Source: Paragorgia papillata
Taxonomy: Eukaryota > Cnidaria > Anthozoa > Scleralcyonacea > Coralliidae
DNA: 64,000 nucleotides
Reading direction: 5' to 3'
Assembly (NCBI GenBank): GCA_035771165.1
Contig: JAWNZC010000471.1
Location: 1,210,001 to 1,274,000 of the forward strand
How positions within the stretch are numbered: the stretch's first letter is position 1; every line of letters starts with the position of its first letter. The position numbers and the translations under genes were made by a program. Below the pieces are notes generated by a model that saw only the letters and a list, made by a program, of their open reading frames with translations, did not search any database and was not told the origin of the DNA. Positions 11,565-21,090 of this stretch are shown in pieces.

Positions 11565-11760
11565 TTGACGATACTAAATTGCTCAAATATCATTTCTCAA
11601 ATTCATGAATAATTCATGAGCATTTTACTCAATCAGACAGCTCCATTCCGTCACATGAATGGGCTGTGAAACACCGGTAAAGCGCTGCATCAAACACTAG
11701 TGTTTCTCCATCAAACTTATCAAACACTAGTGTTTCATTTATGTTAATTAAACAAGAAAC
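11565..11760. repeat. Short inverted-repeat element with AAACACTAGTGTTT palindromes
   Basis: Two copies of ATCAAACACTAGTGTTTC (about 11690 and 11722), next to ATTCATGAATAATTCATGAG, the same terminal word as the foldback family at 54-64 kb. Confidence 0.5.
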
Positions 11761-11821
11761 ACGATACGATTGCAGGTTATGTTTATTAGCACACAATTTC
11801 ACTACATATTTTCACACTTCA

Positions 11822-12217
11822 TTAATTCGTTGACATACCATTAACATGAACATTTATATTACAATTCGTAAACACTCCAGAACACAATAATTCACCAGTA
11901 AGCGCCCCCGAATTACCAACCTCTAAACTAGCTTTGGAGATTTCGTTACTTGTAGATGAGGAACTCCCACCTAAGCTAACTTTGGCTGCGAGTACGTTAG
12001 ATACATCAACGGCTTTCGCTTCACTACATTTCTCGTACTTATATAAAGCGTTTGATCTGTGGCCCGTCCTATCCCTAATCAACTGCTCTTCAACACCTCC
12101 GTTAAACAAGGTAGATGCACATGTTACTCGCAATGAATGGCTTGTTGGAACCGCATTTTCCATTACCAATTGCTCCTCGTCGACCGTTTTCGGCATTCGA
12201 AAACGTGATAATGCCAT
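11822..12217 (-). pseudogene. Tyrosine-recombinase C-terminus (Crypton/DUF3504-like)
   Basis: Residues about 26-64 contain the end of a tyrosine-recombinase catalytic domain: HSLRVTCASTLFNGGVEEQL, then RTGHRSNALYKYEK. This gives the H-x-x-R, the G-H-R and the candidate nucleophile tyrosine of the R-H-R-H-Y family. This form is typical of Crypton elements and the derived DUF3504 host proteins. A serine/asparagine-rich tail of about 65 residues follows. The N-terminal box with the first catalytic Arg is missing, so this is a fragment. It could be the last exon of a longer element, but no upstream partner is recognised at 12250-12606. Confidence 0.75.
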
Positions 12218-12435
12218 CTCTCGTTAAAAATAACAGCGACTCCCTCTACTTACGCTATTTGTCTCAAAATAATAAAAACCACAGAATCGCACGCCTTTAT
12301 ACTCTTTGAACAACTACAACATTCCACATCCAAACAAATACAAACCTCACTGACGTTTAACGTTGAAACAGAGCGTATGACAAAACATCCGCAAGTCCCA
12401 CAACGGTAGCTCATTGGTTCATTCTCTTTCATTTG

Positions 12436-12540
12436 AGAAGCCATTTCAAAAACTCGTTCTGCGTGTTTGATCACGGTATCAAAACACGAGAAAGCTAATG
12501 AATCTCGAGGGGCTTCACGCAGAACGAGTTTTTGAAATAC
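12436..12540. repeat. Foldback
   Basis: TTTCAAAAACTCGTTCTGCGTG at 12446 pairs with CACGCAGAACGAGTTTTTGAAA ending at 12537. Confidence 0.7.
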
Positions 12541-12829
12541 CTGAAACAATATGAAAACGCTAGGAAAACGTATACGTGTGGATGGGGTCTTATATAAGAA
12601 GTTCAAGAAGCAACAACGGCAGAAGCTCCTGTGTAGTTTCGTCTACCAAAACCACAGGAAGAGACAAACATGATCCAGCTTCCTGCAATTCACGAGTTTT
12701 TGTTGACCGAAATTTAGAAGAAAAAAATAATTCTAGCGGCAAACAATGTGCTTTTTAAGTCATCCATCGCAGACGAGATGAAATCAGCCCTCAAACGTCT
12801 TTGCAAACGTTCCGATCAGATGGCTCACT

Positions 12830-13134
12830 CAGTACCGGATTAACTTTCCCAGGGCCGGGGGCAAAAATATTTTAGGGCCGGTCACAAAATGAGAGCCATC
12901 CCTGGAGTACGGTGAACTGAAAGCGTAGGCTGCCTCAGGCGCCACTTCCCTCCCACTTTCAAACAGAAGGGCCGGGGCCCGTGGCTGAGATTGCGTGTGA
13001 TTTTCTCAGGCTAGTTCGAACTTTCAAAGATAAACTGCTTATTTTTTTTATTCACTCATTTTTTTGGGCCGGTCAGAATCTGGGGCCGGGGGCATTTGCC
13101 CCCTTTGCCCCATAGGTAATCCGCCACGTCACTG
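12830..13134. mobile_element. Non-autonomous hAT element, 8-bp duplication
   Basis: Ends CAGTACCGGATTA and TAATCCGCCACGTCACTG are imperfect inverted repeats flanked by a perfect 8-bp duplication GGCTCACT (12822-12829 and 13135-13142). Subterminal GGGCCGG runs in both orientations. No coding. Confidence 0.85.
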
Positions 13135-13316
13135 GGCTCACTGTTGTATGGCAACAGCTACGGGAATATCATAAGGAATTTGATACGTCGCACAATAGAC
13201 ATTAATTCGAATTAAATTCGTCTGAAATTCGTCTATTGTGCGATGTTTAGCGCAGGCCAAAGTAGACGTATCTTTTCTCAAAGACATTTTTAACGCATTA
13301 ACAAATCAAGAATTAA

Positions 13317-13552
13317 AGGGCTTTTCAATGGTCTTTCAAGAAGACTGAGAAGAGGATTTAGTAGGGCTCACAGGGGGTGGAAAGAATGGGGGTGCAGAAT
13401 TGCAAGCGCGTGGGGGAAGATGTAAAGCGCGCCCTCCCCTCCCAGCCCGCGCGCGCCCTTCCCGCAAGCGCATAAAACGCCTACTAAATCCTCTTCTGAG
13501 CCCTACTAAATCCTCTTCTCAGTCTTCTGGAAAAACCATTGAAAAGCCCTAA
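13317..13552. repeat. Foldback with ~55-bp arms
   Basis: AGGGCTTTTCAATGGT ... AAGACTGAGAAGAGGATTTAGTAGGGCTCA is mirrored by TGAGCCCTACTAAATCCTC ... ACCATTGAAAAGCCCT. The centre is GC-rich (GCGCGCCC words). Confidence 0.8.
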
Positions 13553-13669
13553 ATCCTCTTCTGAAAAGCCCAAGAAGCCTCTGCGGGGGAGAGTGACATA
13601 AAACTGTGTTATAGATCTGTCATGTTTTTCTTAAATCGAAATCACATATTCACTCCTTGTTTACTTAAC

Positions 13670-13815
13670 AATTGGTGGTTTGCAATCAATGCCTTGAGAT
13701 TACGAGACAAAGGTACGGCGGCCATGTTGGAGGAAAACATACTTCAAATACAATAGCTGCTAATGAGATTCTGTAATTGTTATTAAAGTTCCTCTAAGTG
13801 CAAACCAAGAATAGC
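13670..13815. mobile_element. MITE, second copy of the 9632-9780 element
   Basis: Nearly the same sequence (GGTTTGCAATCAATG ... ACGGCGGCCATGTTGGAGG ... AAGTGCAAACC) with the second inner arm largely deleted. Confidence 0.75.
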
Positions 13816-13992
13816 TGATGTGGCAAAGTGAAATGGCTAAATAATCACGCAAGACAATGATTTGATTCATATAATGTGATTTATTTTATTCTGACAAGAC
13901 AGAGAGGCGGTGTCCGGGGGACAGCGATTCCCTGCCACAGATTTTGAGAAACAAAAATCCCCCACTGAAGCAAAATATTTTTCGGAGTTAAA

Positions 13993-14000
<8 letters not shown>

Positions 14001-14042
<42 letters not shown>
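14001..14042. repeat. (AT)n microsatellite
   Basis: Uninterrupted TA dinucleotide run. A shorter one lies at 14326-14347. Confidence 0.95.
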
Positions 14043-14045
<3 letters not shown>

Positions 14046-14054
14046 ATATTTATA

Positions 14055-14325
14055 AACCGCGCAGGAGGGCTTTATCGGATATAAAACACGAGGCGATAGC
14101 CGAGTGTTTTAGAGCCGATAAAGCCCGTACTGCAAGGTTTTTAAATGGCTTCTAAAAAGAATCACTTCATACGTTCATTGGCGTAGTAATTTTGAAAATT
14201 AAGCTTATCTCAGCCGTTAAAAACCAGCGAGAAACTTAGAGCGAGTCTATATCACATATATAGATCCGATACGCTCATGATTTTTCTTTGTGTTTTCCTC
14301 ATGAATTATTAATGAATTTTAGAAA
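14055..14325. mobile_element. Hairpin-headed MITE family, copy a
   Basis: Head is an imperfect hairpin (GCTTTATCGG ... ACACGAGGCGATAGCCGAGT ... CCGATAAAGC). The conserved body has TTCATTGGCGTAGTAA, and the end is TCATGATTTTTCTTTGTG with CATGAATTATTAATGA. The same body occurs at 57355-57560, 58060-58350 and 63760-64000 with different hairpin arms. Confidence 0.8.
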
Positions 14326-14344
14326 TATATATATATATATATAT

Positions 14345-14530
14345 ATACTATTTACAGAATGAGTGGCCGTTCTGTATCAGGGTATACAGACACGAGGTGA
14401 AGCCGAGTGCCTGTATCTCGATACAGAACGGACACGAATTCTGTAAATTACTTCTAAAACGATCTATTTGGTAAGTCCATTGGCGTAGTAATTTTTCTAA
14501 AAATAAACGTTGTCTAAGTCGAGAAAATCA
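14345..14530. mobile_element. Hairpin-headed MITE family, copy b
   Basis: Head CCGTTCTGTATC ... ACACGAGGTGAAGCCGAGTG ... GATACAGAACGG, then CATTGGCGTAGTAA and AAGTCGAGAAAATCAAAGC. Closest copy is 62755-62990. Confidence 0.8.
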
Positions 14531-14534
14531 AAGC

Positions 14535-15540
14535 AAACGTTTATGTAAATCAACGCTTGACAATTCTCTTGTATTGCAGTTGCACAAGCAGGGGTGTTAC
14601 TCTCTCCACCGCAGAGGCTTCTATTAATTATTCTGGTTAGTCGCATGCAGGCGCGCGGGCAATCGTAAAGCGCGCGGAGAGTCAAATATAGATAGATGAT
14701 TATGGTTGTATCTTTTTTTTTTCAACTAAAGAAAGAAGGAAAGATGGCAGTTGTACATGTAACCACAATGTATTTTTGCAGCCCTAAGCGCTCAAACGTG
14801 GCTAAGCGTTATGAATCGTAAAGCGAATGAAACATCGTCTTACTTATAATTCTACAGGCAGCAATAAAGTGTGGTCACATGTTAGAAGCGCCATCGTTCT
14901 CATTGCTCTAAATTTGTACTGGCCATAGAGGCAGGTAGACTTATTAATTAGGCTAGATGGAGTGTTAATGTATCTTTCATAACAGTCTGAGGACCATCGT
15001 CCTAAAACTTTAATAAGCCAGGCGGCCCAGGTGGGTATTCCTGCAGCCGCGGCTGTCGTAGACGTTAGGATTCAGGCCAGCTGTTGCTAAGAGGAGAGGC
15101 GATTGAGTTCTCTGGACATCAAGTAACGACTCAGAGGTCGACCATTAGTGTAACAGAATAGCGGACAATTACAGGCGATAGGTGACGATTGTAGGATATA
15201 ATTTCTCATAGCGTTTACTGCGCAAATTGGAGCGTTAGACTCGGCAATTGTCAAGGTGCAACCTTGGCGAAAAGGGTCAGTTTTTTATTTCTTTATATTT
15301 ACTGTGAAATGGTGTGCTGTTACGTTCTGTACTTTTATGTAAATATATTTTCATATGTGCCTGTATTGGTATTTGATGAATAAAGTATTATTATTATAGT
15401 GAAATAAAACATAGTTATTCTAAACATGGTTTGGAAACCCAGCAAACTTCAAAGCGGTCAACAATCAAGCTAAGATTCATGTTGAAAGGTACACGAAGGT
15501 ACACAAATCCTTTGTTTTAGGTTTATTAATATTAAAAGTA
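14535..15540. other. No supported gene
   Basis: 15000-15400 ends in AATAAAGTATTATTATTAT, which would suit a LINE 3' tail, but no coding that proves it is seen. Confidence 0.35.
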
Positions 15541-15566
15541 GCGTGCTGCCTAGGCAGTGTTGAAAC

Positions 15567-15755
15567 AATAATCGAAATATAGTAACTTAGGTTAGATATA
15601 CTGCCGAAACAGAGAACGTAGGAATCTAACGTTTCGAGCGAAGGCCCTTCGTCAGACGTTTTCTCTCTGACGAAGGGCCTTCGCTCGAAACGTTAGATTC
15701 CTACGTTCTCTGTTTCGGCAGTATATCTAACCTAAGTTACTATATTTCGATTATT
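15567..15755. repeat. Perfect 90-bp palindrome with 9-nt spacer
   Basis: 15567-15656 is the exact reverse complement of 15666-15755. The spacer is CGTTTTCTC. The outer edge abuts the broken tyrosine-recombinase frame of the DIRS-like element, so it is probably an inserted foldback element. Confidence 0.95.
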
Positions 15756-16150
15756 ATTATTATATCTGGGTGAAATTTGATATCCGATATAGTGAGGTGA
15801 CTGTCAGGATCAAAGTTGGAGTTACACGTGAACTCGCTACACCGAAGAAAACCAAAAAAGGCTAGTGTAAACGCAGCCCAGAGCATAACCAAGTCTAACT
15901 GCCCAGTGTGATCAGGTCTTAAGCTAGCATAAAAAGCTGACAGGATATCAACGGGTTTTCCGCTCGCGGGTTTTCTTCCCATGGCCGCCTGTCTCGAAAC
16001 AACAATCTTCCCATGGCCGCCTGTCTCGAAACAACAAGAGGCAGACTTGGAGCAAGTCTAGGGTGAGTAGTGCCATCCCTTGAGGTGCGTAGGGGATGTT
16101 AAACCTGAGATGAAGGTGGCCTACCCCAGCAAGATATGTCTTAATTGCTT
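15756..16150 (-). pseudogene. DIRS-type tyrosine recombinase fragment
   Basis: Minus-strand coding near 16145-16040 gives IKTYLAGVGHLHLRFNIPY, the N-terminal core-binding part of DIRS/Ngaro-type recombinases. After a repeat interruption at 15966-16060, the frame 15982-15756 gives VDILSAFYASLRPDHTGQLD and LWAAFTLAFFGFLRCSEF, which contains the first catalytic arginine box (LRCSE). The frame then ends at DIKFHPD where the palindrome begins, so the H-x-x-R and Tyr boxes are lost. The interruption includes AGACTTGCTCCAAGTCTGCC, shared with a MITE at 20300-20500, and a ~32-bp tandem duplication (CCATGGCCGCCTGTCTCGAAACAACAA, twice). Confidence 0.8.
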
Positions 16151-16640
16151 TTTAGAGAGACATGACCACTGAGATAGTTGGGAAAATGTTATTCCAGTAA
16201 TGGCGGAGTTAGTAAGACCGAGCGACGAAGGAGCGAGGTTTGTGCGATAAAACCGAGGGCAAATACTTTCCCGTACAGACCGAGCAAACGAGGTTAATAA
16301 GGAATTTATTATATGGCTATTGGTTCATTTTATTTTTAAGTTTCAAGCATTGTTTTCGTCTTCGGAGTATGCTGTTAACCTTACCTGTTAACTTTTTCGT
16401 GTCGCTTCTTGGCCTTCTTGTTTACACCAGTTCGGCCTTTATTTGTCGTGTTTTTAGATAAACAGCTTTAAAGTGTCACTGAGACGAAAAATCGACCAAA
16501 GTTTTGCGAAAATTTAACTTCGACGAACTTTATTGAGATATAAATACCCCGTGTGCAAAATTTAAACCGATATAAACAAATAGGTTTAAAGTTATAAACG
16601 TTTGAAATGCTGAAAATTGTGTCCGCCATTAAAATTTGCT

Positions 16641-16830
16641 ACCACTGTGAAGTATGCACCACATTCAGCCTTCGATTCACAGCCTTCGATTCGGCCTTCG
16701 ATTCAGCCGTCGATTCAATTATCGCAGTTATTGCGAAGTTATCTCCATATTCATCAGGTGGTCGCTATTGCAGAATATCATACAAAAACACAATTTTCTC
16801 AGGCGCTATACTATAGGATTTCTTCAAATT
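16641..16830 (+). repeat. Outer TIR of the giant element, left
   Basis: Non-satellite terminal segment with short CCTTCGATTC repeats (16669-16713). Identical, apart from about one base, to the reverse complement of 38890-39077. Confidence 0.9.
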
Positions 16831-19800
16831 TACATATGTTGTACAGAATTTCATGCTCTTTAATCTGGTATAAGTCTCCAGAGTGGCACAGACCCATGAA
16901 AAACGCAGGCGAGCGTTAAACAAATTGCGGCGCGGCGTTATTAATACCACTGACGGGAGTTCGTTGCATATTTCAGATTACCTCAGATATAAACACAATT
17001 ATCTCAGGCGCTATTCTATACGATTTTTTTTAAATTTGCATATGTTGTACAGAATTTCATGCTCTTTAATCCAGTATAAGTCCCCAGAGTGGCATAGACC
17101 CATGAACGACGCAGGCAAGCTTTAAAACAAATTGCGCCGCGGCGTCATTAAAACGACTCACGGATGTTATGTTGTATATATATTACATCAGATATAAACA
17201 CAAATTTATCAGCCGCTATTCTATACGATTTTTTTTTAATTTACATATGTTATACAGAATTTCATGCTCTTTAATCTAGTATATAAGTCACCAGAGTGGC
17301 ATCAGACCCATGAACGACGCAGGCAAGCTTTAAACAAATTGCGCCGCGTCGTCATTAAAAACGACTGACCGCGGTTATGCTGTATATTTCAGATTTCCCT
17401 CACAAAAGGTACAATTTTCTCAGCCGCTATTCAATTACGATTCTTTTTAATTTGGATATGTTATACAGAATTTCATGCTCTTTAATCTAGAGTAAGTCCC
17501 CAGAGTGGCATAGACCCACGAACGACGCAGGCAAGCTTTAAACAAATTGCGCCGGCGGCGTCATTAATACGAGCTGACGGCGGTTATGTTGTATATGTTC
17601 AGATTTCCTCAGAAACAGTACAATTTTCTCAGCCGCTATTCTATACGATTTTTTTTTAATTTACATATGTTATACAAAATTTCATGCTCTTTAATGTGGT
17701 ATAAGTCCCCAGAGTGGCATAGACCCATCTACGACGCAGGCAAGCTTTAAACAAATTGCGCCGCGGAGTCATTAAGAACAACTGACCGGGAATTATGTTG
17801 TATATTTCTTATTACATCAGATATAAACACAAATTTCTCAGGCCGCTATTCTATACGATTTTTTTTAATTTACATATGTTGTACAGAATTTCATGCTCTT
17901 TAATCTTATAAGTCTCTCCAGAGTGGCACAGACCATGAAAAACGCAGGCGAGCGTTAAACAAATTGCGGCCGCGGCGTTATTAATACCAACTGACGGGAG
18001 TTCGTTGCATATTTCAGATTTACCTCAGATATAAACACAATTATCTCAGGCGCTATTCTATATACGATTTTTTTTAATTTGCGTATGTTGTACCAGAATT
18101 TCATGCTCTTTAATCTAGTATAAGTCACCAGAGTGGCATAGACCCATGAACGACGCAGGCAAGCTTTAAACAAATTGCGCCGCGGCGTCATTAAAACGAC
18201 TCACGGATGTTATGTTGTATATATCATGTTACATCAGATATAAACACAAATTTATCAGCCGCTATTCTATACGATTTTTTTTAATTTACATATGTTATAC
18301 AGAATTTCATGCTCTTTAATCTAGTATAAGTCACCAGAGTGGCATAGACCCATGAACGACGCAGGCAAGCTTTAAACAAATTGCGCCGCGTCGTCATTAA
18401 AACGACTGACCGCGGTTATGCTGTATATTTCAGATTTCCTCACAAAAGGTACAATTTTCTCAGCCGCTATTCTATACGATTTTTTTTAATTTGGATATGT
18501 TATACAGAATTTCATGCTCTTTAATCTAGAGTAAGTCCCCAGAGTGTCATAGACCCACGAACGACGCAGGCAAGCTTTAAACAAATTGCGCCGCGGCGTC
18601 ATTAATACGCGCTGACGGCGGTTATGTTGTATATTTCAGATTTCCTCAGAAACAGTACAATTTTCTCAGCCGCTATTCTATACGATTTTTTTTAATTTAC
18701 ATATGTTATACAAAATTTCATGCTCTTTAATGTAGTATAAGTCCCCAGAGTGGCATAGACCCATCTACGACGCAGGCAAGCTTTAAACAAATTGCGCCGC
18801 GGAGTCATTAAAACAACTGACCGGGAATTATGTTGTATATTTATTATTACATCAGATATAAACACAAATTTCTCAGCCGCTATTCTATACGATTTTTTTT
18901 AATTTACATATGTTATACAGAATTTCATGCTCTTTAATCTAGTATAAGTCACCGGAGTGGCATAGACCCATGAACGACGCAGGCAAGCTTTAAACAAATT
19001 GCGGCGCGGCGTTATTTATACGACTGACGGATGTTATGTTGTATATTTCAGATTTCCTCAGAAAAAGTACAAATTTCTCATCCGCTATTCTGTACGATTT
19101 TTTTTAATTTACATATGTTATACAGAATTTCATGCTCTTTAATCTAGTATAAGTCACCGGAGTGGCATAGACCCATGAACGACGCAGGCAAGCTTTAAAC
19201 AAATTGCGGCGCGGCGTTATTTATACGACTGACGGATGTTATGTTGTATATTTCAGATTTCCTCAGAAAAAGTACAAATTTCTCAGCCGCTATTCTATAC
19301 GATTTTTTTTAATTTACATATGTTATACAGAATTTCATGCTCTTTAATCTAGAGTAAGTCCCCAGAGTGGCATAGACCCACGAACGACGCAGGCAAGCTT
19401 TAAACAAATTGCGCCGCGGCGTCATTAATACGCGCTGACGGCGGTTATGTTGTATATTTCAGATTTCCTCAGAAACAGTACAATTTTCTCAGCCGCTATT
19501 CTATACGATTTTTTTTAATTTACATATGTTATACAGAATTTCATGCTCTTTAATCTAGTATAAGTCCCCAGAGTGGCATAGACCCATGAACGACGCAGGC
19601 AAGCTTTAAACAAATTGCGGCGCGGCGTCATTAATACGACTGGCGGGGATTATGTTGTATATTTCTTATTACATCAGATATAAACACAAATTTCTCAGCC
19701 GCTATTCTATACGATTTTTTTAAATTTACATATGTTACACCGAATTTCATGCTCTTTAATCTAGTATAAGTTCCCAGAGTGGCATAGACCCATGAACGAC

Positions 19801-20235
19801 GCAGGCAAGCTTTAAACAAATAGCGGCGCGGCGTTATTTATACGACTGACCGATGTTATGTTGTATATTTCAGATTTCCTCAGAAAAAGTACAAATTTCT
19901 CAGCCGCTATTCTATACGATTTTTTTAAATTTACATATGTTATACAGAATTTCATGCTCTTTAATCTAGTATAAGTCACCAGAGTGGCATAGACCCATGA
20001 ACGACGCAGGCAAGCTTTAAACAAATTGCGCCGCGTCGTCATTAAAACGACTGACCGCGGTTATGCTGTATATTTCAGATTTCCTCACAAAAGGTACAAT
20101 TTTCTCAGCCGCTATTCTATACGATTTTTTTTAATTTGGATATGTTATACAGAATTTCATGCTCTTTAATCTAGAGTAAGTCCCCAGAGTGGCATAGACC
20201 CATGAACTACTCAGACAAGCTTTAAACAAATTGCG
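16831..20235 (+). repeat. Left satellite array, ~205-bp monomer, about 16 copies
   Basis: Monomer landmarks in order: ACATATGTTATACAGAATTT, CATGCTCTTTAATCTAGTAT, CCAGAGTGGCATAGACCCATG, GACGCAGGCAAGCTTTAAAC, AAATTGCGCCGCGGCGTCAT, then one of two alternate segments (GATTTCCTCAGAAA or ATTACATCAGATATAAACAC), then CAGCCGCTATTCTATACGAT. Several frames of 60-80 codons run through monomers but are by-products of the repeat, not genes. The copies at 16900-18000 carry scattered single-base insertions relative to 18000-19000. Confidence 0.95.
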
Positions 20236-20590
20236 GCGCCAGTCGCGTATTGACGTGTATTGATTATTTGCTCGCTGGGAAATTGTTTAGACTTGTACCA
20301 AGTCTGCATCTTGATTGTTTCGAAATGAGTTTGTTTCTAGATGTTATGTTTTGATTTAATTAATTCAGTATGTGTGGGAGGCAATATATTCCACATTGCC
20401 TCCCACCCAAACATACTGTATTTAAATCAAAATAATACGTCTCACAACAAACCCGTGTCGAAACAACATGCAATAGGCAGACTTGGAGCAAGTCTAGGAA
20501 ATTGTTTTGCAGTTATAGTTACACCGCATTTTCGATTGCAATTAAAGTTAAAGATAATGCTCACTATTTTATTAATAAATTGAATAACGT
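20236..20590. mobile_element. Foldback MITE at inner edge of left arm
   Basis: Outer inverted words AGACTTGTACCAAGTCTGC (20290) and GCAGACTTGGAGCAAGTCT (20476). Inner palindrome TTTGATTTAATTAATTCAGTATGTGTGGGAGGCAAT with complement at 20350-20435. The outer word also occurs in the DIRS recombinase at about 16040. Confidence 0.75.
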
Positions 20591-21090
20591 ACAAGACACA
20601 GAATTACAATTTACCCAAAATGAACCCAATAAAATTAAAGATCAAATTAAACACGAAAGCGAGTAAAGATTACACTGCATTTCCGGACTGTTTTAATCAA
20701 ACCGATTTATGTTTTAGGTTTTAAGAATAGAAAAAACAGTCAACGAAATTGTATATTGGACTTTTTTCATTATATACTGTCACCGTAAGCCATTTATAAC
20801 TTGATGACTGTGGTGATATTTTAATCAGTTTATAATCACGGGCTGTGTACGTATCTTTTGTTCAGCTTTAATGAGTATATTTAACCTTAATAAAAATTTT
20901 AATCAATTTCGTACGTTTGTTTGTTTTTCTATTTTGCTCGTAAATGACCTAATTCTTTCATATTAACTATGAAATACCAGATTATTTATGGCGTATCTAA
21001 AACATCAATCGGTCTGATTAATAGCCGGGCGTGAATGCAGCATTGCTATTAAGCCCTCAAAAAGTAAATAACAAGAAAAAGTATAAAGTC

